Assembly (NCBI RefSeq): GCF_030064895.1
Contig: NZ_JASJEB010000003.1
Coordinates: 1-64,000 of the forward strand
From: Crocosphaera sp.
Lineage (GTDB): Bacteria; Cyanobacteriota; Cyanobacteriia; Cyanobacteriales; Microcystaceae
Direction of reading: 5' to 3'
DNA length: 64,000 nt
The notes below the pieces were generated by a model that worked only from the letters and a program-made list of their open reading frames with translations, did no database searches and was not told the DNA's origin. The first letter of the stretch is position 1. Each line of letters opens with the position of its first letter. Below are positions 42,865 to 51,749 of this stretch, one piece after another. The translations under genes and the position numbers were made by a program.

Positions 42865-43884
42865 ATGACAATAAATAAAAGAAAACCTTTTGAAAATATT
42901 TCAATTCCTTCACCTAATATTCCTAATATTAAACGGCGTTACAGTGTGACTCAAGATATTGTCTCATTTAGACGTTGCCCTCGTCAATACGGAACTTTTA
43001 ATGTCCATAAATATGCACCTGCTTATCAAAATCAGACTTATTTTGGGACTATTCTTCACCAAGTTTTAGATCGTTGTCATACTCATTTTCATGGAAAAAT
43101 AGATCCTTCAACAAAAGGTTCTCTACCGGATAATAGGAAAATTCTCAGTGATCAAGAAATTCTTGAATATTTTAATGATTTGCAAAAGGCTGAAACAGAA
43201 AAAAACAAAAAACCAATTCCTCCCAGTAAAATCATTCAATATTTTATTGAAGTTGACAATGGATTAAAAAGTCAAGGTATTAGAAATATCCCACAAGAGA
43301 CAAGATTAAAAGCAGTTAGACTACTTCAATATTTTAATGCTCTTGAAGGATCAACACTGTATCCAAGGGTTAAAGATACAGAACATAGATTACAAGCAGA
43401 TCGTACTGATCATATTCTTCATGGAGTAGTTGATCTTCTTGTTGATTCAGAAAATTTAGAAGCTAATCCTGCTGATTGTGAAATGTGGGACTACAAAGGT
43501 AGTAGCTTGTTAGGTGTTAATACTAAAGACCTAGAAAACTATGAATTTCAAATGCGAGTTTATGCAAAACTGTATGAACTAAAACATGGTGTTTTCCCTC
43601 GAAAAGCTATTTTATATTTTTTGAATGAACTTGATGGTTCAACTTGTCCATCTCAACGACCAAAAAATGCTCTCTTAGAAGTTAGTATTACTTCTAATGA
43701 AATTGATGATGCTGTTAAGGAATTTGCAACAACTGTATTAAAAATTGAAGAAGCGCGTTTGAATGATCAATGGAATCCAGCAACTCCTGGAGATATTAGT
43801 GAAAAAGATTGTACTATTTGTGATCTTCGTTGGGATTGTAAAACTCCCAATAATGGACAAGGAGTCAAACTACGATATCCGTAA
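42865..43884 (+). CDS. Cas4/RecB-like PD-(D/E)xK nuclease with Fe-S cysteines
   Basis: 339 residues. Nuclease core: FGTILHQVLDR (about 66, H of the RecB motif), HGVVDLLVDSE (GxxD, about 193), EMWDYKGS (D-x-K, about 207) and ENYEFQMRVYAKLYEL (QxxxY, about 228). Cysteines fit an Fe-S cluster of the Cas4/AddB type: one in FRRCPRQYG (about 39) and three in DCTICDLRWDC near the C-terminus. It starts 15 bp after the helicase gene. Together they probably act as a helicase-nuclease. No cas1, cas2 or CRISPR array is nearby, so it is not a CRISPR adaptation gene. Confidence 0.85.
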   Translation: MTINKRKPFENISIPSPNIPNIKRRYSVTQDIVSFRRCPRQYGTFNVHKYAPAYQNQTYFGTILHQVLDRCHTHFHGKIDPSTKGSLPDNRKILSDQEILEYFNDLQKAETEKNKKPIPPSKIIQYFIEVDNGLKSQGIRNIPQETRLKAVRLLQYFNALEGSTLYPRVKDTEHRLQADRTDHILHGVVDLLVDSENLEANPADCEMWDYKGSSLLGVNTKDLENYEFQMRVYAKLYELKHGVFPRKAILYFLNELDGSTCPSQRPKNALLEVSITSNEIDDAVKEFATTVLKIEEARLNDQWNPATPGDISEKDCTICDLRWDCKTPNNGQGVKLRYP

Positions 43885-43928
43885 TTTAATTTCATCTAAA
43901 GCTTAATTTTTAGTTATTCTTATACGGT

Positions 43929-43966
43929 TTCAGCAACCCTCAGCAGTTAGTCATCTGGTTGCTGAA
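43929..43966 (+). terminator. Hairpin after the nuclease gene
   Basis: TTCAGCAACC and GGTTGCTGAA form a perfect 10-bp stem with an 18-nt loop, 44 bp after the nuclease stop. No T tract follows, so termination is likely but not certain. It marks the 3' edge of the island. Confidence 0.5.
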
Positions 43967-44101
43967 GCGTTAATGAAAGAGTTAGGGGACACACTATAGC
44001 ACTACACATTTCTGTTAGGAAGTTTTTCAAGAGTATACTTAAAATCAAGGAAGGACGAATCACCTAGAAATAATTAAATGCAGTTTATAGATAAACAACC
44101 A

Positions 44102-44141
44102 AAAAACTGCCTAATTAATTCTAGCTAACTAGGCAGTTTTT
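44102..44141. terminator. Bidirectional terminator
   Basis: AAAACTGCCTA and TAGGCAGTTTT pair around a 16-nt loop and are flanked by A and T tracts on both sides. It is 15 bp after the stop of the cupin gene (minus strand) and also faces the island operon. Confidence 0.8.
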
Positions 44142-44156
44142 CAATTATTTATTTAC

Positions 44157-44573
44157 CTATTTATGACGAGAATAATCATCTTGGAAACGAATAATATCAT
44201 CTTCTCCTAAATATTCGCCATTTTGAACTTCAATCAGGATAAGCTTAATCACCCCGGGGTTTTCTAGACGATGGGAGGTACACTGAGGAACGTAGGTAGA
44301 TTGATTAGCTCCCAAAATCTCTTCTTTGCCCCCACAAGTCACCTTAGCAGTACCAGAAACAACAATCCAGTGTTCACTGCGGTGGTGGTGCATTTGTAAG
44401 CTGAGACGATGACCAGGATTAACTTCAATACGTTTGATCTTATAGCCAGGTCCTTCTTCTAGGGTAGTAAAGGAACCCCAGGGACGCGTTTCAGTAGATG
44501 TAATACCTGCATGAGCTACAGAGAAGGGCAAAGTAGCAACTTCACTTTTTTTATTTTCTTTAGCTTGAACCAT
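44157..44573 (-). CDS. Cupin domain protein, mannose-phosphate isomerase type
   Basis: 138 residues of the type II phosphomannose isomerase C-terminal cupin fold: RPWGSFTTLEEGPGYKIKRI, HRLSLQMHHHRSEHWIVVSG with metal-binding His residues (partly quoted), and TSHRLENPG. It corresponds to the isomerase half of bifunctional ManC/AlgA without the guanylyltransferase half. It likely interconverts fructose-6-P and mannose-6-P or a related sugar for polysaccharide precursors. No sugar-nucleotide genes adjoin. Confidence 0.85.
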   Translation of the reverse strand: MVQAKENKKSEVATLPFSVAHAGITSTETRPWGSFTTLEEGPGYKIKRIEVNPGHRLSLQMHHHRSEHWIVVSGTAKVTCGGKEEILGANQSTYVPQCTSHRLENPGVIKLILIEVQNGEYLGEDDIIRFQDDYSRHK

Positions 44574-44701
44574 AATACTTTTTAACTATACAAACGTTAA
44601 AATCTAAAAATTTAAACCAACTTGCCAGTATGATAACATAAATTATCAAAAATGACTGTTACCTGAGAAAGTTTAGATTATCTTAAAATTTCAAAGAAAT
44701 G

Positions 44702-45910
44702 TTACAATAAAAGTCCAGCAATACAAGCGGTTAGAAAACAAGCCAAAGAACCAGCTATCATGGTTCTCAAACCTAACTTAGCTAAATCTTGTTGACGGTT
44801 GGGAGCGATCGCACTTATTCCTCCTATTTGAATACCGATAGTTCCTAAGTTAGAAAAGCCACATAAGGCGTAAGTTGCGATGATTTGACTGCGTGGGGAA
44901 ATCGTATTTTCTGTTATCAAATTTTTCAGATCAAGATAAGCAATAAATTCGTTTAAAATTGTTTTTTTGCCCAGTAAAATTCCTACTTGTAAACAATCTT
45001 GCCACGGAACTCCCATTAACCAAGCAACTGGGGCAAGTAAATAAGAAAAAATCAATTCTAAGGATAGATTAGGTAATCCTAATGGTTGACCAATGGTCCC
45101 TAAAATACCATTAATTAAGGCAACTAATCCTAAAATTGCGATTAACATAGCTCCCACATTTAAGGCTAGTTTTAGTCCTTCTAATGCCCCATTTGTGGCT
45201 GCATCAATCGCGTTAGTATAAGGGCTTTTAAGTTCAAGAATAACCTCATCCTTAGTTTCAGATTTATTGGTTTCAGGATACATAATTTTAGAGATAGCGA
45301 GGGCTGCTGGTGCAGACATTACGGAGGCAGAAATTAAATGAGTTGGAGAAATTCCTATAGCAATATAAGCGGCCATTACACCACCAGCAATAGTGGCAAA
45401 ACCTCCTGTCATAATAGCGTGTAGTTCTGACAAAGTTAGGGTTTTTATATAAGGTTTAATCATTAAAGGGGCTTCAGTACAACCCACAAAAATATTGGAT
45501 GCACAACTTAGTGTTTCTGCGCCGGATGTTTTCATAGTACGTATCATTATCCAGCTAATTATATTAACTATACAGGGTAAAATTCCGTAATGGTATAAAA
45601 TAGCAATAAATGAGGCAAAAAATATAATAGTAGGTAATACTTTAAAAGCAATAAAATGGTCTTGAAAAGTTTCCCCAAAAACAAATTTTGCTCCTACATC
45701 AGAATAATCTAAAAAAATTCTAATTGTATTACCCAACCACTCAAAAATCGCTAAGCCAAAGGGAGTTTTTAAGATAAAAATACCAAGAATAAATTGTAAT
45801 CCTAATCCCCAAGCAACTGTATTCCACCGAATAGCTAAACGGTTGTAAGATACTAAATAAGCGAATCCTAAAAAAACAATTATACCCAATAAAGATATTA
45901 AACGTTCCAT
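44702..45910 (-). CDS. Concentrative nucleoside transporter (CNT/NupC family)
   Basis: 402 residues with about ten membrane segments. Family motifs: IFVGCTEAPLMIKPY (about 143-157), ITGGFATIAGGVMAAY-like MTGGFATIAGGVMAAYI (about 168) and LLGKKTILNEFIAYLDL (about 313). CNT proteins import nucleosides with sodium or protons. It starts 14 bp after the stop of the DUF952 gene, so the MscS, DUF952 and transporter genes form one minus-strand operon. Substrate inferred from family. Confidence 0.85.
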   Translation of the reverse strand: MERLISLLGIIVFLGFAYLVSYNRLAIRWNTVAWGLGLQFILGIFILKTPFGLAIFEWLGNTIRIFLDYSDVGAKFVFGETFQDHFIAFKVLPTIIFFASFIAILYHYGILPCIVNIISWIMIRTMKTSGAETLSCASNIFVGCTEAPLMIKPYIKTLTLSELHAIMTGGFATIAGGVMAAYIAIGISPTHLISASVMSAPAALAISKIMYPETNKSETKDEVILELKSPYTNAIDAATNGALEGLKLALNVGAMLIAILGLVALINGILGTIGQPLGLPNLSLELIFSYLLAPVAWLMGVPWQDCLQVGILLGKKTILNEFIAYLDLKNLITENTISPRSQIIATYALCGFSNLGTIGIQIGGISAIAPNRQQDLAKLGLRTMIAGSLACFLTACIAGLLL

Positions 45911-45924
45911 AATTTTCTCGAATT

Positions 45925-46281
45925 TTAAACGGTTTTAAATAAACCTTGATCATCTTTACATAAATAGATTATTTTTTCAACAGCATCTAAATTAATTGTT
46001 CCATAGACATGAGGAAATTTTTCAGTATCATTGATATTGTGATCGAGATTAGGATTAGGATGTACAGGAGATTCCCATTTGACTTCTGCTAATAATTTAT
46101 TCGGATTAATTTCTAAGACAATTAATTGCTCATAATCACGATAAAATGTATTAGCAATAGTTATGATTTGAGATTGGGTTGAACAATGAATAAACCTTTC
46201 TTTTTCTAGAGAAGTAGATTTATATTCATTTTCAAGTTGTGCTTTCTGCCAATTTTCAAGAGTAGTAATGTGAAAAATCAT
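45925..46281 (-). CDS. DUF952 family protein
   Basis: 118 residues from ATG 46281 (an in-frame TTG four codons upstream is less likely). MIFHITTLENWQKA at the start, RFIHCSTQSQI in the middle (about 30) and FPHVYGTINLDAVEKI near the end are the three conserved blocks of DUF952, which has a fold related to ADP-ribosyl-type domains. Function unknown. It lies between a MscS channel gene and a nucleoside transporter gene. Confidence 0.75.
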   Translation of the reverse strand: MIFHITTLENWQKAQLENEYKSTSLEKERFIHCSTQSQIITIANTFYRDYEQLIVLEINPNKLLAEVKWESPVHPNPNLDHNINDTEKFPHVYGTINLDAVEKIIYLCKDDQGLFKTV

Positions 46282-46296
46282 AATTGTTTTCAAGGA

Positions 46297-48342
46297 TTAA
46301 TTATTCATTGATGGATTAGCTTGATATCTAACTTCTTGATGGGGAACCCCGAGTGCTATTCCTGCTGTTTCAAATGCTTCTTTAACTCTTAATCTAAACT
46401 CTCTTCCTACGGCCCATTGTTGCATTGCCTGAGTTTTAATCCAAACTTGAATTAAGATACCTTGATGAGAAATACTATCCACTCCTAAAATAGAAGCAGG
46501 TTCAATAATTTTATCTTTCCAAGTGGGATCATTTTGGATTTCTTGCCCCACTTCATTAATAATTTTTAAGGCTTTTCTGACATCAGCATCGTAAGCAATT
46601 TCTATTTTAAATTCAACCCTTGACCAGTCTTTTGTTAAATTTTCTACAATAAAAATTTTACCATTGGGAATAGTAACTAAACGTCCCCCTGAACCTCTAA
46701 TTTGTGTAATGTAAATATTCATATTTTCCACAAAACCACTGATATTTCCTACCTGAATAACATCCCCAATAGCATAACGATCTGTCCATAAAATCAAAAT
46801 CCCATTTAACATATCTTCGACCACATTTCGAGATAAAAAGGCAAAAACAAAAGCTACACCTCCCGCACTTGCTAAGACTGTTAAATTAATCCCTAAAAAC
46901 ACGATGGTTCCTACAGTAGCAAGAGTAATAAAAAGAAAACTTGTGCCACTTTTTAGGGCGTTAGAATAGGTACTGACTCGCAAAGTATAACGATTAGAAT
47001 TAGGGTTAATTAGCTGTGCATTTTTTGCCCATCTATTTAGATAAAAATCAATAAATAGATTGCTCAACTTATCGGCAATATTAGCAGACATCCAAATTAA
47101 AGGAATTATAATAGCCTGTCCTAAAAAGAAATAAGTATAACGACGAGTTTCAGGAAAAATTAAAACAATTAAAGTTAAGGCTAATAATAGTAAAAATAAT
47201 TGTAGCCAAAAAAACAAACCAAGAAATAATTGAATAATATTTTGTTGTCGTTTGATAATTCCCTGTTTCTTTAATGATAAATCAGGAAGGTTCTGAGTAA
47301 TATTTTGTACTGTATGTTCAACTATAATTTTTGCTTTAGCTAGGGCTTTATCAGGCCGATCAATTACTTTCTGTAAACTAGCTATAATAGAAGACCTATT
47401 CAGTTGTACTCTTTGGGAATTTTCTTGATTTTTTTCTGTACTTTGATAGGCGTTATTTACAATAGGTGATTCATCGGAAGATAAAGCCTCTGCATCAACG
47501 GTTAAAGACTCTTTTAAAGCTCGTAATTGACCACGAATATGACGATTCCAAATTTTCAAAAAGTGTCTAATAATTCCTAAAATAAGTATAGGAACAGCAA
47601 CAATAAACAGAATAGCAATAGCAACTCCAAATCTAGCAAAAGGATAATAATAATCGATTTCATAAGCCCAAAGTGCTTCATTAAGACTTTCAGAAATTAG
47701 AAAACGCCATTCCTTAGCAATATCTTCAATTAATTGACCTTGATGAAGACGATCCGCTCTATTTACTGTTACAATCGTCTGTGCAGATAAACCCAAGTCA
47801 AGTTGTCGTGGCACAAAGACCACAGTTTGATTATTTCTGATACCAATTTCAATTTTGGGTCTAGCAGGATGGTCTCCTAAATTATCGCGATCAAAGAACA
47901 AATTTTGCCAATTTGCGATGGCCCCAAATGGAGATTTGATAACATTATCTTGAAACATTAATTCCGACTGACGAACACGATCATAAATGGAATTATAGAT
48001 ACTTTCAACTTGTCTAGCTCTTTCTTCAACAGCAGAAGGTGCATCATTGGGATCATCAAGAGCATCCGGTGTAACCGCAACTTTAAAAACCTTATCTAAA
48101 CCGCCAAATAAATGAACCTCGCTACACCACAGTCTACCACAACGCTGTGCTTTGTTAGGGTCCCACCAAGGAGTTTCCGATCTAATGGGTGTATTTGCTG
48201 AGGCAACCGTAAAAGGAAACTGCCCCACTGCTACAGGACTCCAGGTAACGGTTAAAATGAAAGTAGTTAACCCTAAAATCACGATACGTATTATCATCAA
48301 TGGCCGAATGGACAACCAACCTGCTATAGCGTTTCTTTTCAT
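46297..48342 (-). CDS. Mechanosensitive ion channel (MscS family)
   Basis: 681 residues with an N-terminal membrane or signal segment (about 13-38), a long periplasmic region (about 40-225) and about five further membrane segments. The MscS pore and beta domain lies at about 485-600 (SAGGVAFVFAFLSRNVVEDM, ILWTDRYAIGDVIQVGNISG), followed by the alpha/beta C-terminal domain (about 605-670). Opens under hypo-osmotic shock to release solutes. First gene of the operon with DUF952 and the CNT transporter. A second, different MscS protein starts at 62406. Confidence 0.85.
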   Translation of the reverse strand: MKRNAIAGWLSIRPLMIIRIVILGLTTFILTVTWSPVAVGQFPFTVASANTPIRSETPWWDPNKAQRCGRLWCSEVHLFGGLDKVFKVAVTPDALDDPNDAPSAVEERARQVESIYNSIYDRVRQSELMFQDNVIKSPFGAIANWQNLFFDRDNLGDHPARPKIEIGIRNNQTVVFVPRQLDLGLSAQTIVTVNRADRLHQGQLIEDIAKEWRFLISESLNEALWAYEIDYYYPFARFGVAIAILFIVAVPILILGIIRHFLKIWNRHIRGQLRALKESLTVDAEALSSDESPIVNNAYQSTEKNQENSQRVQLNRSSIIASLQKVIDRPDKALAKAKIIVEHTVQNITQNLPDLSLKKQGIIKRQQNIIQLFLGLFFWLQLFLLLLALTLIVLIFPETRRYTYFFLGQAIIIPLIWMSANIADKLSNLFIDFYLNRWAKNAQLINPNSNRYTLRVSTYSNALKSGTSFLFITLATVGTIVFLGINLTVLASAGGVAFVFAFLSRNVVEDMLNGILILWTDRYAIGDVIQVGNISGFVENMNIYITQIRGSGGRLVTIPNGKIFIVENLTKDWSRVEFKIEIAYDADVRKALKIINEVGQEIQNDPTWKDKIIEPASILGVDSISHQGILIQVWIKTQAMQQWAVGREFRLRVKEAFETAGIALGVPHQEVRYQANPSMNN

Positions 48343-48594
48343 AGAAAAAAGTCGTTAGTCTTGATACATAAAAGTCAATGATAAAAGCTATACTAGATTA
48401 TAGACTTTTAGGTTTAGTTTAACCATTAATTGCAACCTGCTGGTCATACCCTATTGTGATCAGATTATTTGTTATGATACCATAACAATTAGATAAATAC
48501 GAATTAAAAATAGTAAATTTGTTTTAACTGAGCATTATAATAAATCTTCTTAACGGGTTTAATTCTAGTTGGTAATTGAATTGTTGTTATTGCC

Positions 48595-50883
48595 GTGATC
48601 AAGCTTTATTGGCTTTCTGAAATTGATTTACGGGATCGTCCCGTTGTTGGGGAAAAAGCATGGCTATTGAGTCAACTTAAACAAAGTGGCTACAATGTTT
48701 TTCCTGGTTTTGTGATTAGTTCAAGTATATTTCGAGAATTTCTAGATAATTTGAACGATGTGAATTCATTATTAGCAGATTTTCCTGGCTCATCCCTTCA
48801 TTTGGATGTAGATAATCCTCGAACATTACAGTTAGTTGCCCAACAAAGTCGTCAATCTATTTTAAGTTTATCCTTCCCCTCCCAATGGCGAGAAATCTTA
48901 ATGGAAGGGGCAACAAAGTTAGGCAGCGAAGCGTTAATTTTACGTAATTCTTTAGGGGGAAGTTTTCCTCTTAATCAAGATATTTCTGGTTTAACTCCTG
49001 GACAAGTTTGTTGGAATTTTGCCGATAATTTAGAAATAGCGATTAAGGAAATGTGGGCGCAAATATTGAGCGCAAAAAGTTTATTTTATTGGCAACGTTT
49101 AGGGATGAGAATTGACCAACTAAATTTAGGTATTTTGATACAACCGATGGTTAATTCAGTTGCATCTGGGAGAATGATAACTCAATCTAAATATTTTGAA
49201 ATTGAAGGAAATTGGGGATTAGGAAATAGTTTACTTCAAGGAGATATTTTACCAGATTACTGGAAAGTTGAAGGAGAATCAGGAAAAATTTTAGCAAAAA
49301 GATTGGGGAATAAAGCCCGTGCTTATCGTTTGAAAAACAAACCAGAATTGAACCAATCAACAACAGAAAAATGCTTAGAAACTTATTGTCTTAGTGATCA
49401 AGAACAGTCACAATATTGTTTGAAATCTGAAGAAATCATGAGAACATTTCAACTTTTTAATGATTTGCATGATTCCTCGATTTCTTGCAATTCTTTAGAA
49501 TGGATATTGTATAATAATGGTGATAATTCATACTCTGAATTGGCCATAACTCAATTAATTCCATTACCTTATAACCAATTAATTAAAGATACAAAATCAG
49601 AGATAATAAACCAAGCATCTCAACATCAACTAATGGGTATTGGTGCTGCCCCAGGACAAATGAAAGGGACTGTTTATTTACTAAATGAAGATAATTTATC
49701 TAATATAGTTGCTTCAACACATCCTATTATTGTTACTCAAAAAATTCATCCTTTTCAACTATCTTCTATTAAACAAGCAGCAGGGGTTGTCACTGAAGAG
49801 GGAGGAATAACAAGTCATGCAGCTATTTTAGCTAGAGAATTAGGAATTCCTGCGGTTGTGGGTGTTCCTGGGGCAACAACTTGGCTACAAACAGGAGATT
49901 CTATCCTTATTGATGGAGATAACGGCAGCATTGTTTTGAATACATCAGATCACAAAGAAATTACTCTTCAAGCATTTCAAGTTAAGCCTGAAAAAACACC
50001 TTCTTTAGATTATCCCATAGGCACTAAATTAATGGTTAATTTAACCCAGCCTAGTTCTTTAAGTAAGATGGAAGGTTTACCTTGTGATGGTTTAGGTTTA
50101 ATTCGTTCAGAATTGATGTTATTAGATTTATGTCCGCCTCATTCTTTAAGAGAATGGTTAGACAATTCTCAAGAGGTTCAAATTATTGAAAAGATTCAGG
50201 AAAGAATAACTCAATTTGCTGAATTTTTCCATCCTCAACCAATTTTTTACAGAACCTTTGATGACAAATTTTCGGCCGATAAAAACTGTCGAGGAACCTC
50301 TGGTTATAATCTTGATTCAACTTTATTTCGCTTAGAACTACAAGCTTTATCAGCAGTTCAAAAGCAAGGATATGATAATCTTAATATTATTCTACCCTTT
50401 GTGAGAACGGTAGATGAATTCCGTTTTTGTCTTGATTTAATTGAAGAGTTTGAATTATCTTTTTCAGAATCATTTCAAGTTTGGATTATGGCAGAAGTAC
50501 CTTCCATTATTTTTCAACTAGCTGATTATGTTAAAGCTGGTGTACAAGGAATTGCCATTGGTACTAACGATTTAATTCCTTTATTGTTAGGTATAGAACG
50601 AAATAAGTTATCCTGGAGTGATATTCCTTCCTCTTATAAATCTTCTATTTCGGGTGCTTTTAAACAGTTAATTGAAGAAGCCAATAGATTAGAAATTCCC
50701 TCTTCTGTGTGTGGTCAAATTGTTGTTAATTCTTCTAAAATCATTGAAGATTTGATTAATTGGGGTATTAGCAATATTTCCGTAGAACCGGAAGCAATTG
50801 AAAAAACTTATCGAGCGATCGCCAGAACAGAACAAAGATTACTATTAGCATTAGCTAGAGAAAAAAGGAATAATTTAGAATAA
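48595..50883 (+). CDS. PEP synthase-like phosphotransferase
   Basis: 762 residues from GTG 48595. N-terminal PEP/pyruvate-binding ATP-grasp-like region (about 1-340) is divergent: the usual AVRSSATAED stretch reads LILRNSLGGSFPLNQD. The central phosphohistidine domain is intact with VTEEGGITSHAAILARE (about 397-413). The C-terminal PEP-utilising domain has IRSEL, FYRTFDDK, AEVPSII, GTNDLIPLLLG and VCGQIVVN with the catalytic Cys. Family: phosphoenolpyruvate synthase/PPDK-type, slightly shorter than PpsA (about 790-820 residues). Loss of ATP-site residues may mean an altered donor or a regulatory pseudo-enzyme. Confidence 0.7.
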   Translation: MIKLYWLSEIDLRDRPVVGEKAWLLSQLKQSGYNVFPGFVISSSIFREFLDNLNDVNSLLADFPGSSLHLDVDNPRTLQLVAQQSRQSILSLSFPSQWREILMEGATKLGSEALILRNSLGGSFPLNQDISGLTPGQVCWNFADNLEIAIKEMWAQILSAKSLFYWQRLGMRIDQLNLGILIQPMVNSVASGRMITQSKYFEIEGNWGLGNSLLQGDILPDYWKVEGESGKILAKRLGNKARAYRLKNKPELNQSTTEKCLETYCLSDQEQSQYCLKSEEIMRTFQLFNDLHDSSISCNSLEWILYNNGDNSYSELAITQLIPLPYNQLIKDTKSEIINQASQHQLMGIGAAPGQMKGTVYLLNEDNLSNIVASTHPIIVTQKIHPFQLSSIKQAAGVVTEEGGITSHAAILARELGIPAVVGVPGATTWLQTGDSILIDGDNGSIVLNTSDHKEITLQAFQVKPEKTPSLDYPIGTKLMVNLTQPSSLSKMEGLPCDGLGLIRSELMLLDLCPPHSLREWLDNSQEVQIIEKIQERITQFAEFFHPQPIFYRTFDDKFSADKNCRGTSGYNLDSTLFRLELQALSAVQKQGYDNLNIILPFVRTVDEFRFCLDLIEEFELSFSESFQVWIMAEVPSIIFQLADYVKAGVQGIAIGTNDLIPLLLGIERNKLSWSDIPSSYKSSISGAFKQLIEEANRLEIPSSVCGQIVVNSSKIIEDLINWGISNISVEPEAIEKTYRAIARTEQRLLLALAREKRNNLE

Positions 50884-50922
50884 TTCACCTTGTATTTGTG
50901 TTATTATATTTGTGTATGATAT

Positions 50923-50944
50923 CCTGTCTTTAAGGACGGGTTTT
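50923..50944 (+). terminator. Short terminator hairpin
   Basis: CCTGTC and GACGGG form a six-base stem with a TTTAAG loop followed by TTTT, 40 bp after the PEP-synthase-like gene. It is also just upstream of the methyltransferase start at 50963. The shape resembles ends of IS200/IS605 elements as well. Confidence 0.5.
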
Positions 50945-50962
50945 CGATTATATTTTTTTCAA

Positions 50963-51586
50963 ATGGCAACTTTTTTAAGACCTTTAAGTTATCAATATCC
51001 TTGGTTATATAATACCATTTCTTGTTTAAGTTCCTTAGCGGTAGGTGGAGAAAAGCGGTTTCGTAGTTTATCTCTTGAAGGTATTAGGATTAACTCAGAT
51101 AGTCAAATTTTAGACCTTTGTTGTGGCAGTGGTCAAACCACTCAATTTTTAGTCGAAAAATCTTCACAAGTTATGGGACTTGATGCTTCTCCTAACGCAA
51201 TTGAACGGGCTAAAAAACGGGTTCCTCAAGCTAATTATGTTAACGCTTTAGCCGAAAAAATACCCTTTTCTGAGCAAGAATTTGACATAGTTCATAGTAG
51301 TGTTGCCTTGCATGAAATGGAAACCGAACAATTAAGGGAAATTATTAAAGAAGTTTATCGAGTTCTCAAACCTGGTGGAATTTTTGCGTTTATTGATTTA
51401 CATAAACCTACTAATCTTTTATTTTGGCCATCTTTAGCAACATTTATGTGGTTATTTGAAACAGAAACCGCTTGGAAACTATTAGAAACAAATTTGATTA
51501 ATGAGTTACAATCTTTTGGTTTTAATGACTGTAAACAAAAATTATATGCAGGAGGTAGTTTACAGGTAATTCAAGCAAGAAAGTAA
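50963..51586 (+). CDS. Class I SAM-dependent methyltransferase
   Basis: 207 residues from ATG 50963 (MATFLRPLSYQYP, a common start in cyanobacterial relatives; an upstream in-frame start at 50912 would add 17 residues). Rossmann-fold motifs: ILDLCCGSGQTTQFL (motif I, about 47), GLDASPNAIERA (motif II), FDIVHSSVALHE (motif IV) and VLKPGGIFAFIDLH. UbiE/COQ5-like type 11 methyltransferase; substrate unknown, lipid-quinone or small-molecule methylation plausible. It follows a terminator, so it likely has its own promoter. Confidence 0.85.
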   Translation: MATFLRPLSYQYPWLYNTISCLSSLAVGGEKRFRSLSLEGIRINSDSQILDLCCGSGQTTQFLVEKSSQVMGLDASPNAIERAKKRVPQANYVNALAEKIPFSEQEFDIVHSSVALHEMETEQLREIIKEVYRVLKPGGIFAFIDLHKPTNLLFWPSLATFMWLFETETAWKLLETNLINELQSFGFNDCKQKLYAGGSLQVIQARK

Positions 51587-51608
51587 TCTCTAGCAATTGT
51601 ATTTTTTT

Positions 51609-51629
51609 GGGCTTAATATTATTAAGCCC
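51609..51629. repeat. 21-nt perfect palindrome, copy 3
   Basis: Arm GGGCTTAATA, central T, and the exact reverse complement; it is followed by TTACA. Same family as the palindromes at 27431 and 28134, with variation that is compensated in both arms. It lies 23 bp after the methyltransferase stop. Confidence 0.7.
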
Positions 51630-51678
51630 TTACATAATATACCACTTCTCATACTAGTTGTGAGGTAAATAGTTTTTT

Positions 51679-51706
51679 GTAGAGACGTTATATGCAAAGT
51701 CTCTAC
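51679..51706. repeat. GTAGAGACGTT inverted repeat
   Basis: GTAGAGACGTT (51679-51689) and AAAGTCTCTAC (51696-51706) form an 11-bp stem with one mismatch and a 6-nt loop. The motif TGTAGAGACGT is a widespread extragenic repeat in cyanobacteria. The flanking TGAGGTA and TACCTCA (about 51660 and 51720) extend the symmetry outward. Confidence 0.6.
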
Positions 51707-51749
51707 GGGGGTTTAGGGTGTACCTCATAAGTCTAAGAAATGCTATAGC

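Noticed and set aside
42865-43884. Cas4-type CRISPR adaptation gene
   Set aside because: The nuclease resembles Cas4, but no cas1, cas2 or repeat-spacer array is visible in the window. Its neighbour is a UvrD helicase, which fits a helicase-nuclease pair better.
35240-43884. HIP1 scarcity as evidence of foreign origin of the island
   Set aside because: I see no GCGATCGC here, but other stretches such as about 25-31 kb also lack it, so the signal is too weak.
50912-50962. Longer N-terminus of the methyltransferase
   Set aside because: The extra 17 residues overlap a terminator hairpin, and MATFLRPLSYQYP is the better start.
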